The notes under the pieces are model-generated. The model was not told the origin of the DNA. It searched no databases and worked only from the letters and a program-made list of their open reading frames with translations. The position numbers were made by a program, and so were the translations under genes. Below are positions 1 to 5,652 of a stretch of 5,652 nt of DNA, piece after piece. Numbering within the stretch: position 1 is the stretch's first letter; the number at the start of each line of letters is the position of its first letter. Location: NCBI GenBank assembly GCA_020846815.1, contig JADLDF010000374.1:1-5652 (forward strand), in the 5' to 3' direction. The stretch comes from Gammaproteobacteria bacterium (GTDB taxonomy: Bacteria > Pseudomonadota > Gammaproteobacteria > Steroidobacterales > Steroidobacteraceae).

Positions 1-184
1 ATGCGCGCGGCGACTGCCGGTGGATGAAGCGCGCCAGCACCTCCTTGCCGGTGCCGGATTCGCCCGAGATCAGCACGGTGCAGTCGCTGGCGGCCACGCG
101 GCGCGCGAGCTCGTTCAGCCGGCGCGAGGATTCCGCGACGGCGACCGGCTCGGGACCTTCACTGTGCAGGGATTCGTTCGTCAT
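1..184 (-). CDS. fleR: FleR/FlrC-like sigma-54-dependent activator lacking a receiver domain (5' part only)
   Basis: Only the first 61 codons are in the window; the gene continues past position 1. The product starts at ATG 184-182, preceded by a GGAG Shine-Dalgarno at 196-193 with 8-base spacing. Residues 10-61 run straight into an AAA+ enhancer-binding domain: [18 protein letters not shown] leads to the Walker A motif GESGTGKE at residues 41-48, then [11 protein letters not shown]. From memory this resembles the junction after the receiver domain of Pseudomonas FleR more than it resembles FleQ. FleR/FlrC proteins bind enhancers and use ATP hydrolysis to open sigma-54 promoters for basal-body, hook and filament genes. 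Normally a CheY-like receiver of about 120 residues precedes this point. Here only about 10 residues do, and the 125 bases up to fleQ cannot encode one. The gene lies directly downstream of fleQ behind its own sigma-54 promoter. FleR is inferred from sequence and position; another flagellar activator is possible because the C-terminal half is not visible. Confidence 0.82.
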   Translation of the reverse strand, partial: MTNESLHSEGPEPVAVAESSRRLNELARRVAASDCTVLISGESGTGKEVLARFIHRQSPRA

Positions 185-196
185 CTCTCGATCTCC

Positions 197-214
197 CGTC
201 CCACCGCAGGGACG
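197..214 (-). repeat. Perfect 6-bp stem-loop in the fleR-like leader
   Basis: On the minus strand CGTCCC, a 6-base loop TGCGGT, and GGGACG form a perfect hairpin whose last base touches the GGGAGA Shine-Dalgarno stretch at 197-192. It lies wholly inside the leader expected from the sigma-54 promoter at 245-230. It could influence translation or simply reflect GC-rich sequence. The pairing is visible; a function is not. Confidence 0.45.
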
Positions 215-229
215 CCCGGGTCGGAGGGG

Positions 230-245
230 AGCAAGAACCATGCCG
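230..245 (-). promoter_or_regulatory. Sigma-54 (RpoN) -24/-12 promoter of the fleR-like gene
   Basis: The minus strand reads CGGCATG-GTTC-TTGCT against the RpoN consensus TGGCACG-N4-TTGCW. The invariant GG (244-243) and GC (232-231) are exactly 10 bases apart. The predicted start of transcription is near 219, which gives a leader of about 35 bases before ATG 184. In Pseudomonas the fleSR promoter is RpoN-dependent and activated by FleQ, and here fleQ is the gene immediately upstream, so the arrangement fits that circuit. I could not pick out an enhancer site for FleQ in the preceding sequence. Confidence 0.75.
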
Positions 246-257
246 GGTCCGTTTCTT

Positions 258-288
258 GCCGCGCGGCGAGAACCGCGTCACGCGCGGC
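258..288. repeat. Inverted repeat between fleQ and the fleR-like promoter
   Basis: GCCGCGCG (258-265) and CGCGCGGC (281-288) are perfect 8-base inverted arms separated by 15 bases. The element sits just after the fleQ stop and just upstream of the -24 box. On the minus strand it is followed by AAGAAACGG rather than a T-run, so it is not a classical intrinsic terminator. It could slow polymerase, protect the fleQ mRNA end, or be chance in CG-rich DNA. Confidence 0.4.
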
Positions 289-309
289 GGCGGCGGGCGG
301 CCGGCGGCG

Positions 310-1578
<1,269 letters not shown>

Positions 1579-1586
1579 GGTCGTCG

Positions 1587-1592
1587 TCCCTC
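1587..1592 (-). promoter_or_regulatory. Shine-Dalgarno that fixes the GTG start of fleQ
   Basis: The minus strand reads GAGGGA, 8 bases before GTG 1578-1576. The in-frame ATG at 1506-1504 has no comparable purine-rich stretch before it, so GTG 1578 is preferred. Confidence 0.6.
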
Positions 1593-1594
1593 GG

Positions 1595-1608
1595 ATCGTG
1601 AAAACGAT
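1595..1608. repeat. Small inverted repeat next to the fleQ ribosome-binding site
   Basis: ATCGT-TTTC-ACGAT on the minus strand is a perfect 5-4-5 inverted repeat ending two bases before the fleQ Shine-Dalgarno. It could be an operator half-site pair or a weak mRNA hairpin. It is short enough to be chance. Confidence 0.3.
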
Positions 1609-1708
1609 TGTGCTGTCCGGTGCAAGCCGCGGACGTGCGCCGCCGCGGCATTCTCCGGCCGCGCGGTGAAGAACGGATCACACTTCGTCGCGAATAGGGG
1701 TTGCCACT

Positions 1709-1763
1709 AGGCGCGAAAAAGCGCCTTTCCCTAAGGGTTTTTCCGAGTTCTCGGGGTGTCCCC
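1709..1763. repeat. Cluster of four small palindromes between the pilZ-like gene and fleQ
   Basis: Read on the plus strand, the cluster contains AGGCGC-GAAAAA-GCGCCT (1709-1726), CCCT-A-AGGG (1729-1737) followed by TTTTT (1738-1742), CCGAG-TT-CTCGG (1743-1754) and GGGG-TGT-CCCC (1753-1763), the last running into the stop codon of the pilZ-like gene. The patch is locally A/T-rich compared with its surroundings. On the minus strand the GGCGC/GCGCC hairpin has its T-run in the loop rather than after the stem, so it is not a textbook terminator for the fliS-fliT-pilZ unit. The rest of the gap, 1579-1708, shows no convincing sigma-70, sigma-54 or sigma-28 promoter, although fleQ presumably starts here. 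Confidence 0.45.
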
Positions 1764-2332
1764 TAGCTGCGGCGCTGCGTGCGCCCGCCCGCGACCTGGC
1801 GGCGATGCCGTCGGAACACCAGGCGTTCGAGCTGGTCCGCGACCGGTTCGGGCAGCGGATCGAAACGCACATGGACGTGGCGCTCCGCCGGGCCCTCCGC
1901 GACCGTACCGGCGAGCGCCAGGGGCTGCACCAGGCAGTCGCGCAGATGGATCTCCACGAGGCCATACGCGCCGGCCGGCGGGATCTCGTCGGCCGTCTCC
2001 CAGACGATGCCGTGCGGATTGAACCGTGCCGGGACCGCCGCCGGCCGCGACTGGGTCGCCGCCAGCAGTGCGCCGACCATGTCGAGCAGCAGGTTCACCT
2101 TGAGGTCGATGCGCAGCAGGTCGGCGGCGTGCGGCGAGTCGTCGTTGCCCTTGTCGTGCTGACCGTGCTCGTCGAGCGCGGCGCTGGCGAGCAGCATCCT
2201 GAGATTCCGTTCGGCGATCGCTGCGGCATTCGTCGCGTCGAGCGGCCCCGGGAGGCGCCGAAAGCTCACCGGCAGCACGTCCGCGTAGGCGAGCTCCTGA
2301 TGCAGGATCACGGTGTCGCCGGTGCCGGTCAC
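1763..2332 (-). CDS. Atypical PilZ-domain-like flagellar protein
   Basis: The product has 189 residues. The N-terminus (HQELAYADVLPVSFRRL, about 11-27) is followed by two helical segments with heptad-like leucines (about 36-53 and 69-92). A predicted beta-rich part then follows: PARFNPHGIVWE (101-112), GAYGLVEIHLRDCLVQPLALAGTV (121-144), HVHVRFDPL (152-160), and a terminal helix LERLVFRRHRRQVAG (168-182). This order resembles PilZ-family proteins found in flagellar clusters of xanthomonads, one of which forms a coiled-coil tetramer and lacks the c-di-GMP residues. The classic N-terminal RxxxR is not visible, and the D/N-x-S-x-x-G motif is reduced to FNPHG, so direct c-di-GMP binding is doubtful. 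The GTG start at 2332 lies 2 bases after the fliT-like stop with no strong Shine-Dalgarno, so translational coupling is likely. The PilZ call comes from pattern recognition without an alignment; the reading frame itself is secure by position and composition. Confidence 0.7.
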   Translation of the reverse strand: MTGTGDTVILHQELAYADVLPVSFRRLPGPLDATNAAAIAERNLRMLLASAALDEHGQHDKGNDDSPHAADLLRIDLKVNLLLDMVGALLAATQSRPAAVPARFNPHGIVWETADEIPPAGAYGLVEIHLRDCLVQPLALAGTVAEGPAERHVHVRFDPLPEPVADQLERLVFRRHRRQVAGGRTQRRS

Positions 2333-2334
2333 GT

Positions 2335-2616
2335 TCAGGCGCTCGCGGCGTGTCGCAGCTGCGCCAGCACGCGTTCGGACTCGGTCACGGCGCTGCGCAG
2401 TGCCGCGATGCAGTTCGCGTCGTGCGAACCCTGCCGCGGCTCGCGCTCGAGATCCGCGAGCAGGCCGCGCCGCTCGCTCAGGGCGTGCGGGATCTCGGCC
2501 CAGGACTGGCTCATCGCCATTCCGACCAGCCGTCCGGTGACCGCCACCACCGCCTCGGCGAGGAAGCGCTGGCGTGCCGAGGTCATGCGGCGGCGCCGCC
2601 CGGATGGCGCACTCAT
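2335..2616 (-). CDS. fliT: FliT-like small flagellar export chaperone
   Basis: This is a 93-residue, all-helical protein with no membrane segment. The FliT-like pattern is a first helix (about 13-36), a tryptophan with following leucines and arginines (SWAEIPHALSERRGLLADL, 38-56), and a last helix ending VLAQLRHAASA. In enterobacteria FliT holds the cap protein FliD, delivers it to the export gate and restrains FlhDC; here FliD is encoded two genes upstream. Its ATG (2616-2614) overlaps the fliS stop as ATGA, a usual sign of translational coupling, which is why I chose it over a second ATG at 2586 (residue 11). The first ten residues are rich in arginine and may be dispensable. The family is poorly conserved, so the assignment rests on position after fliS, size and the W...R pattern. 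In pseudomonads the equivalent slot is sometimes called fliS-prime. Confidence 0.68.
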   Translation of the reverse strand: MSAPSGRRRRMTSARQRFLAEAVVAVTGRLVGMAMSQSWAEIPHALSERRGLLADLEREPRQGSHDANCIAALRSAVTESERVLAQLRHAASA

Positions 2617-3029
2617 CGGGCCGTCCGTCGCAGTGCGCGCGCCTCGGGCGGCAGCGCGATCCAGGCGCCACGGATCTCCTGCAGCAGCGAGGCCGTGCGA
2701 TCCAGCAGCTCCGTGCGGTCCGCGACGTGGGCCTGCAGCAGCTGGCGCGCCATGAAGTCGTAGAGGCTGTCGAGGTTCTGTGCGAGTTCGCCCTGCGTGA
2801 GATCCAGGCTGCAGCGCAGCTCGTCGATGATCGCGATCGCGCGCTGCAGGTGGGCGCTCTTCTCCGCCGTGGCCTTGCGCTCCATGCAGCCCCGCGCCTG
2901 CGCGATGCGCGACAGCGCGCCATCCATGAGCATCACGATCAGGCGATGCGGATCGGCCTCCGTCACGCTTCCGTGGGTCGCGACCATCTGGTACGCGGCG
3001 AGCATCGAGGCTCGCGATGTGGCGGTCAT
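2613..3029 (-). CDS. fliS: FliS flagellin export chaperone
   Basis: FliS binds the disordered C-terminal region of newly made flagellin in the cytoplasm, stops it polymerising early and passes it to the FlhA export gate. The 138-residue product has the family layout of a short four-helix bundle: Y13 in the N-terminal segment MLAAYQ, then ADPHRLIVMLMDGALSRIAQA (25-45), LQRAIAIIDELRCSLDLTQGELAQNL (61-86), LYDFMARQLLQAH (89-101) and a final tryptophan helix around IRGAW (119-123). The usual mLydGa box reads MLMDGA here, with methionine for tyrosine. ATG 3029 has a GGAG Shine-Dalgarno at 3040-3037. It is the first gene of a three-gene unit, overlaps the fliT-like gene by four bases, and has a sigma-28-type promoter directly upstream, so it can be made together with late flagellar products without relying on fliD transcription. 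Confidence 0.94.
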   Translation of the reverse strand: MTATSRASMLAAYQMVATHGSVTEADPHRLIVMLMDGALSRIAQARGCMERKATAEKSAHLQRAIAIIDELRCSLDLTQGELAQNLDSLYDFMARQLLQAHVADRTELLDRTASLLQEIRGAWIALPPEARALRRTAR

Positions 3030-3038
3030 TGCAGGGCT

Positions 3039-3063
3039 CCGGTGTGTCGTGTCCCGACACCGG
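3039..3063 (-). repeat. Leader hairpin overlapping the fliS Shine-Dalgarno
   Basis: The minus strand has CCGGTGT (3063-3057) and ACACCGG (3045-3039) as perfect 7-base arms. With a two-base bulge the pairing extends to CCGGTGTCG / CGACACCGG. The right arm takes in the first two bases of the GGAG Shine-Dalgarno (3040-3037). Inside lies a smaller palindrome, GTGTC-GG-GACAC (3060-3049). The predicted start of transcription from the sigma-28 promoter falls near 3060, within the left arm, so only read-through RNA from fliD would carry the complete hairpin. Confidence 0.5.
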
Positions 3064-3065
3064 AT

Positions 3066-3092
3066 TTAACGGCCCCGCGGGCCCCGACTTGA
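3066..3092 (-). promoter_or_regulatory. Sigma-28 (FliA) promoter of fliS-fliT-pilZ
   Basis: The minus strand reads TCAAGTCG, 11 bases, then GCCGTTAA, against the FliA consensus TAAAGTTT-N11-GCCGATAA. The -10 box (3073-3066) matches 7 of 8 bases, the start of the -35 box (3092-3085) matches TNAAGT, and the spacing is exact. The spacer is entirely G and C and contains the inverted repeat GGCCC-GCG-GGGCC. Transcription should begin near 3060, about 30 bases before fliS. FliA-driven late transcription is expected for filament chaperones. Confidence 0.72.
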
Positions 3093-3148
3093 GGACGGCG
3101 TGACGGTGCGGGGTACGCTCCGGCCGGCACTCGGCCCGGGCTGCGACG

Positions 3149-4522
3149 TCAGCCGGAAGAGCTGCCGGAGAGATTCTGCGCGAGATAGCTGCTGGTGCTC
3201 TGCAGGCTGGTCAGCAGCTTGTCCATGGCGATGAACTGCGCGCGGTAGCGCGCCTCGACCGACACCATGCGCGCATCCAGGGCGGCAGTGTCCTGGGTGA
3301 TCGCCTTCTTCTGATTCTCCAGACTGGTGCTGCGGGCCGCGACCTGGCCGTCCGAGCGCAGCGCGCGCTCGAGCACGTCGTGGATCCGCGTCGCGACGCC
3401 GTCGATGCCGCCGAACAGTCGGCCCACGCCGTCGAAGTCGGCGGCGAGCGCGGCCGAGAGCTTGGTCTCGTCGATGCTGTAGCTGCCGTCGGCACCGACG
3501 CGGACGCCGATGGAGTTCAGGGAATTGTAGGGTGCCGTCGCGGTCGACGACGACGTCTGCAACTGGCGGCGCAGGCTCTCCTCGATGCCGCGCAGCATCG
3601 AGTCGCCGAGCAGCGGCCCGGCGCTCTGGGTGCTGGCATCGTAGGAGCGCAGCTTGGCGAGCGCGCTGGTCGCGGTGTTCAGATCGGTGACGAACTTGCG
3701 GATCTTCTCGCGTGTCGCCGATTCGTCTGCGCCGACCGCTAGCTGATAAGTCGTGCCGGGCTTGGCCTGCAGCAGATTCAGCGTCACCCCATCCATCGCG
3801 TCCGCGACCGTGTTGGTCGCGCTGCGTACCGTGAAGCCCTCGACCAGCACTTCGGCGTCCTGGGCCGCGGCGATCTGCGTCAGTCCGCTGCTGCCGCCCG
3901 CCTGGTAGGTGAGCGCATCGAGGCCGCCGTCGCCCCCGGTCGCGGTCACCTGGATCGCGTTGCCGACGCCACTCTGGCGCGAGGTCAGCACCAGCCGGGC
4001 GCCGTCGGCCGCCTGGATCAGGGTGGCCTGCACCTTGTCGTTGTCCGGCGCGGCGTTGATCGCATCGCGGATACCGGCCAGCGTGTTCGAGGCCTCGCCG
4101 ATCGTGACGTTGATGACCTTGCCGCCCGCCGTCAGCGTCAACGTGCCGGTGCCGACGGCCGTGGTCGGGCCGGCCGGATAGGCCGCAGATGCGAGCTTCT
4201 GCGCGCTGGCGAGCTGCTTGACCTCGATCGAGTAGCTGCCGGTCGCGGCAGTAGTGCCGGCGCTGGCCGTGAACACCGACTTGTCGGTCGACTCGGCCTT
4301 GCGTCCCTGGAAGCTGCTCGCGGTCTTGAGCCCCGCAACCGAGGTCTGCAGCGTCGAGAGTGCACCGCGCAGCGTGCCGAGCGCCGACAGCTGCGTCGTG
4401 ACCTTGGTCGAGGCGCGTTGCAGGCGCTGCGCCTGCGGCGCGCGCTCGACGGCCACGAGCTGCGTGACCAGGCTCTCGACGTCGATGCCGGAGCCGAGGC
4501 CCGCCGACTGGATGGTCGCCAT
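3149..4522 (-). CDS. fliD: FliD filament cap protein (HAP2)
   Basis: FliD forms the oligomeric cap at the filament tip, under which exported flagellin subunits fold and insert. The product has 457 residues, close to the usual 450-480. The FliD N-domain begins with the signature GLGSGIDVESLVTQLV (8-23) and a coiled segment (about 24-70). A flagellin-IN/hook-IN type module follows (GTLTLTAGGKVINVTI to about GNAIQV, roughly 124-192). The C-domain contains GPLLGDSMLRGIEESLRRQL (about 303-322), a region with LNSIGV and DGSYSIDETKLSAAL (about 333-360), and a C-terminal coiled coil (about 390-450) expected to insert into the filament end. The N-terminus lacks a Sec signal, as expected for type III export. 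Its ATG lies 4 bases after the flaG stop (TGAGACGATG), so the two genes are co-transcribed and probably translationally coupled. I see no T-run terminator after its stop at 3149. Confidence 0.95.
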   Translation of the reverse strand: MATIQSAGLGSGIDVESLVTQLVAVERAPQAQRLQRASTKVTTQLSALGTLRGALSTLQTSVAGLKTASSFQGRKAESTDKSVFTASAGTTAATGSYSIEVKQLASAQKLASAAYPAGPTTAVGTGTLTLTAGGKVINVTIGEASNTLAGIRDAINAAPDNDKVQATLIQAADGARLVLTSRQSGVGNAIQVTATGGDGGLDALTYQAGGSSGLTQIAAAQDAEVLVEGFTVRSATNTVADAMDGVTLNLLQAKPGTTYQLAVGADESATREKIRKFVTDLNTATSALAKLRSYDASTQSAGPLLGDSMLRGIEESLRRQLQTSSSTATAPYNSLNSIGVRVGADGSYSIDETKLSAALAADFDGVGRLFGGIDGVATRIHDVLERALRSDGQVAARSTSLENQKKAITQDTAALDARMVSVEARYRAQFIAMDKLLTSLQSTSSYLAQNLSGSSSG

Positions 4523-4526
4523 CGTC

Positions 4527-4910
4527 TCAGGCCTGTCCGTCGATGATGAGGCTCGCGCCGCCGGTGTCGCCGGAATCCAGGCCCTGCGCGATGCGCAGCG
4601 CGGCCTCGCTCGGGATCTGGCGGATCAGCTCGCCGGTCGAGGGATCGCGCACGCTGACGACCACGCGGCCGCTGCCTTCGTCCACGCGGAACTGCAGAGC
4701 GCGGCCGACGCTGCGCGCGTAGTCCTCCATCCGGGCCGCCGCTTTCTCGACGACGGCGCTCTCCGGCATGCCGGACTGCGCAGCGGCCGGGACTGCGACG
4801 CTCTTGAGCATCGCGTCCGGCGCCCGCGGCGCTGGCGGCTGCACGACCGGCTGCACCGCCGGGGTGGCAGGCGCGGCGGCGATGCCGCGTTCGATCGCTG
4901 TGAGGTTCAT
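4527..4910 (-). CDS. flaG: FlaG filament-associated protein
   Basis: FlaG is a small protein encoded between flagellin and fliD in many polar flagellates, and its loss alters filament length in some species. The 127-residue product has an Ala/Pro/Val-rich, low-complexity N-terminus (about 10-45), a helix (50-68), and then the conserved FlaG core: ALQFRVDEGSGRVVVSVRD (71-89) followed by STGELIRQIPSEAAL (91-105). The TGE-IRQIP box is the family hallmark. ATG 4910 has a strong GAGGAG Shine-Dalgarno at 4924-4919 with 8-base spacing. The fliC terminator ends only 18 bases upstream of the start, so there is no room for a separate promoter between them, and flaG-fliD is presumably read from fliC read-through or from a start inside fliC. 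A three-codon ATG-GAA-TCA-TGA overlaps the start but abuts the Shine-Dalgarno too closely to be used. Confidence 0.9.
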   Translation of the reverse strand: MNLTAIERGIAAAPATPAVQPVVQPPAPRAPDAMLKSVAVPAAAQSGMPESAVVEKAAARMEDYARSVGRALQFRVDEGSGRVVVSVRDPSTGELIRQIPSEAALRIAQGLDSGDTGGASLIIDGQA

Positions 4911-4928
4911 GATTCCATCTCCTCAACG

Positions 4929-4971
4929 AAAAACGGGCGGACGGCGGTTCCCGGAGGAACCGCCGTCGCCC
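4929..4971 (-). terminator. Intrinsic terminator of fliC, within the flaG leader
   Basis: The minus strand forms an 11-bp perfect stem (ACGGCGGTTCC, loop TCCG, GGAACCGCCGT), extended by GGGCG/CGCCC with one bulged base, and followed after one further G by TTTTT (4933-4929). The stem is strong and the T-run modest, which fits partial read-through into flaG and fliD. An imperfect hairpin (GACCACACC...GGTGGTGTC) lies just ahead of it, at about 5001-4976. Confidence 0.9.
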
Positions 4972-5016
4972 AGTGACACCACCTTGGCAGGTGTGGTCGT
5001 CATTGCCCTCTACCGA

Positions 5017-5652
5017 TCATCGCAGCAGCGTCAGGACGTTCTGCGGGACCGAGTTCGCCTGCGAGAGGATCGCCGTGCCCGCCTGCTGCAGGATCTGGGC
5101 GCGGGTCAGCAGCGCCGTCTCCTCGGCGAAGTCCGCGTCCTGGATCCGCGAGCGCGAAGCCGACAGGTTCTCCGACGTGGTCTGCAGGTTCGAGATCGTC
5201 GACTCGAAGCGGTTCTGGATCGCACCGAGCTGCGCGCGGGTCGAGTTGACCGTGGTCAGCGCGGCATCGATGGCCGTCAGCGACGAGTTCGCACCCGCCA
5301 GCGTCGAGATGTCGACGGCCGACATCGCCGTGCCGGTGGCCGCGATCGCGTTCGGGCCGGGGTTGAACGCGCCGGTCCAGGTCACGTTGCCGGTGACGCC
5401 GGCCGGAGCCTTGTAGCTGACGTTGATCGTGCCGCCCGTGGTCGCCGCGGCGGCGAGACCGAAGTCGGCCAGCGCCGAGCCCGTGAAGCCGCCCGCGGTG
5501 TAGGCCACGGTGATGTTGCGACCGTCGGCCGCGGTCAGGCTGACGCCCGAGCCGGTGTCGGTGGCCATGACGCCCGTGACCGAGGACTGCGCGTTCAGCG
5601 CAGTGACGACGTTGGCGCGGTTCTGCACCAGGTTGCCGTCGACGCCGGCGAC
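5017..5652 (-). CDS. fliC: Flagellin, C-terminal part (5' end outside window)
   Basis: The last 211 residues of a flagellin, the filament subunit, are present; the frame is open to the window edge, and the GTG at 5628 is an internal valine, not a start. The first part holds a flagellin-IN type module (SVTGVMATDTGSGVSLTAADGRNITV, window residues about 24-49). A Gly/Ala/Thr-rich variable stretch follows (about 50-110), corresponding to the surface-exposed region. From about residue 120 the conserved D1/D0 helices follow: LTAIDAALTTVNSTRAQLGAIQNRFESTISNL, then SENLSASRSRIQDADFAEET and RAQILQQAGTAILSQANSVPQNVLTLLR at the end, a standard flagellin terminus. This end forms the filament core and is the part FliS binds. 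An intrinsic terminator follows 45 bases after the stop. The promoter is not in the window; a sigma-28 promoter would be usual for this gene. Whether other flagellin copies lie upstream cannot be seen. Confidence 0.96.
   Translation of the reverse strand, partial: VAGVDGNLVQNRANVVTALNAQSSVTGVMATDTGSGVSLTAADGRNITVAYTAGGFTGSALADFGLAAAATTGGTINVSYKAPAGVTGNVTWTGAFNPGPNAIAATGTAMSAVDISTLAGANSSLTAIDAALTTVNSTRAQLGAIQNRFESTISNLQTTSENLSASRSRIQDADFAEETALLTRAQILQQAGTAILSQANSVPQNVLTLLR

Noticed and set aside
1691..1708. Possible sigma-54 promoter for fleQ (TGGCAACCCCTATTCGC on the minus strand)
   Set aside because: The spacing between GG and GC is 12 instead of the required 10 bases, and the -12 box is not TTGC.
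1729..1742. CCCTAAGGGTTTTT as a plus-strand intrinsic terminator
   Set aside because: The stem is only 4 bp with a one-base centre, which cannot form a real hairpin loop, and no plus-strand gene leads into it.
1805..2755. Plus-strand open frame opposite the pilZ-like and fliT-like genes
   Set aside because: It is the antisense shadow of two coding regions, with no domain signature and no convincing Shine-Dalgarno.
1763..2923. Longer version of the pilZ-like frame (386 codons)
   Set aside because: Its first half runs out of frame through fliS and the fliT-like gene and reads as Arg/Ala/Ser-rich shadow sequence. Protein-like sequence begins at GTG 2332.
2335..3060. Longer version of the fliT-like frame, starting upstream of fliS
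   Set aside because: The extra N-terminal part overlaps nearly all of fliS in another frame and is low-complexity Arg/Gly/Ala/His. The real start is the ATGA overlap at 2616.
4908..4919. Three-codon ATG-GAA-TCA-TGA mini-frame overlapping the flaG start
   Set aside because: Its ATG directly abuts the GAGGAG Shine-Dalgarno, too close for initiation, while the flaG ATG has ideal spacing.
4138..4926. Minus-strand open frame (262 codons) across flaG and the start of fliD
   Set aside because: It is a shifted shadow of two well-recognised genes, and its translation is almost entirely Arg, Ala, Gly and Ser.

Overview
The window is one end of a flagellar filament and regulator locus. Every gene I can support reads on the minus strand, so it is best read from position 5652 down to 1. 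The DNA is very GC-rich. The combination of FleQ with a FleR-like activator, sigma-54 and sigma-28 promoter signatures, and the order fliC-flaG-fliD-fliS-fliT-(pilZ)-fleQ-fleR indicates a high-GC gammaproteobacterium related to the pseudomonad/xanthomonad type of polar flagellar system. The genus cannot be fixed from this stretch.

Layout in transcription order: the C-terminal 211 residues of a flagellin (fliC, 5652-5017, 5' end outside the window); a strong intrinsic terminator (4971-4929); flaG (4910-4527); fliD filament cap (4522-3149); a gap holding a sigma-28-type promoter (3092-3066) and a leader hairpin (3063-3039); a tight three-gene unit of fliS (3029-2613), a fliT-like gene (2616-2335) and an atypical PilZ-like gene (2332-1763); a 184-base gap with a cluster of small palindromes but no convincing promoter; fleQ (1578-310, GTG start); a 125-base gap with a sigma-54 -24/-12 promoter (245-230) and a leader hairpin; and the first 61 codons of a FleR-like sigma-54 activator (184 to beyond position 1).

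The genes form one working set. Flagellin builds the filament, FliD caps it, FliS is the flagellin chaperone, FliT is the cap-protein chaperone and FlaG affects filament length. FleQ and FleR drive the sigma-54-dependent flagellar promoters. The most notable point is that both activators appear to lack their N-terminal regulatory domains: FleQ starts almost directly at its AAA+ domain, and the FleR-like protein has no receiver domain. No FleS-type kinase gene lies between them. This suggests a cascade with no two-component input at this step. I found no mobile elements, CRISPR arrays, tRNA or rRNA genes, and no clearly unprecedented system. The interest lies in the regulatory architecture and the atypical PilZ protein.
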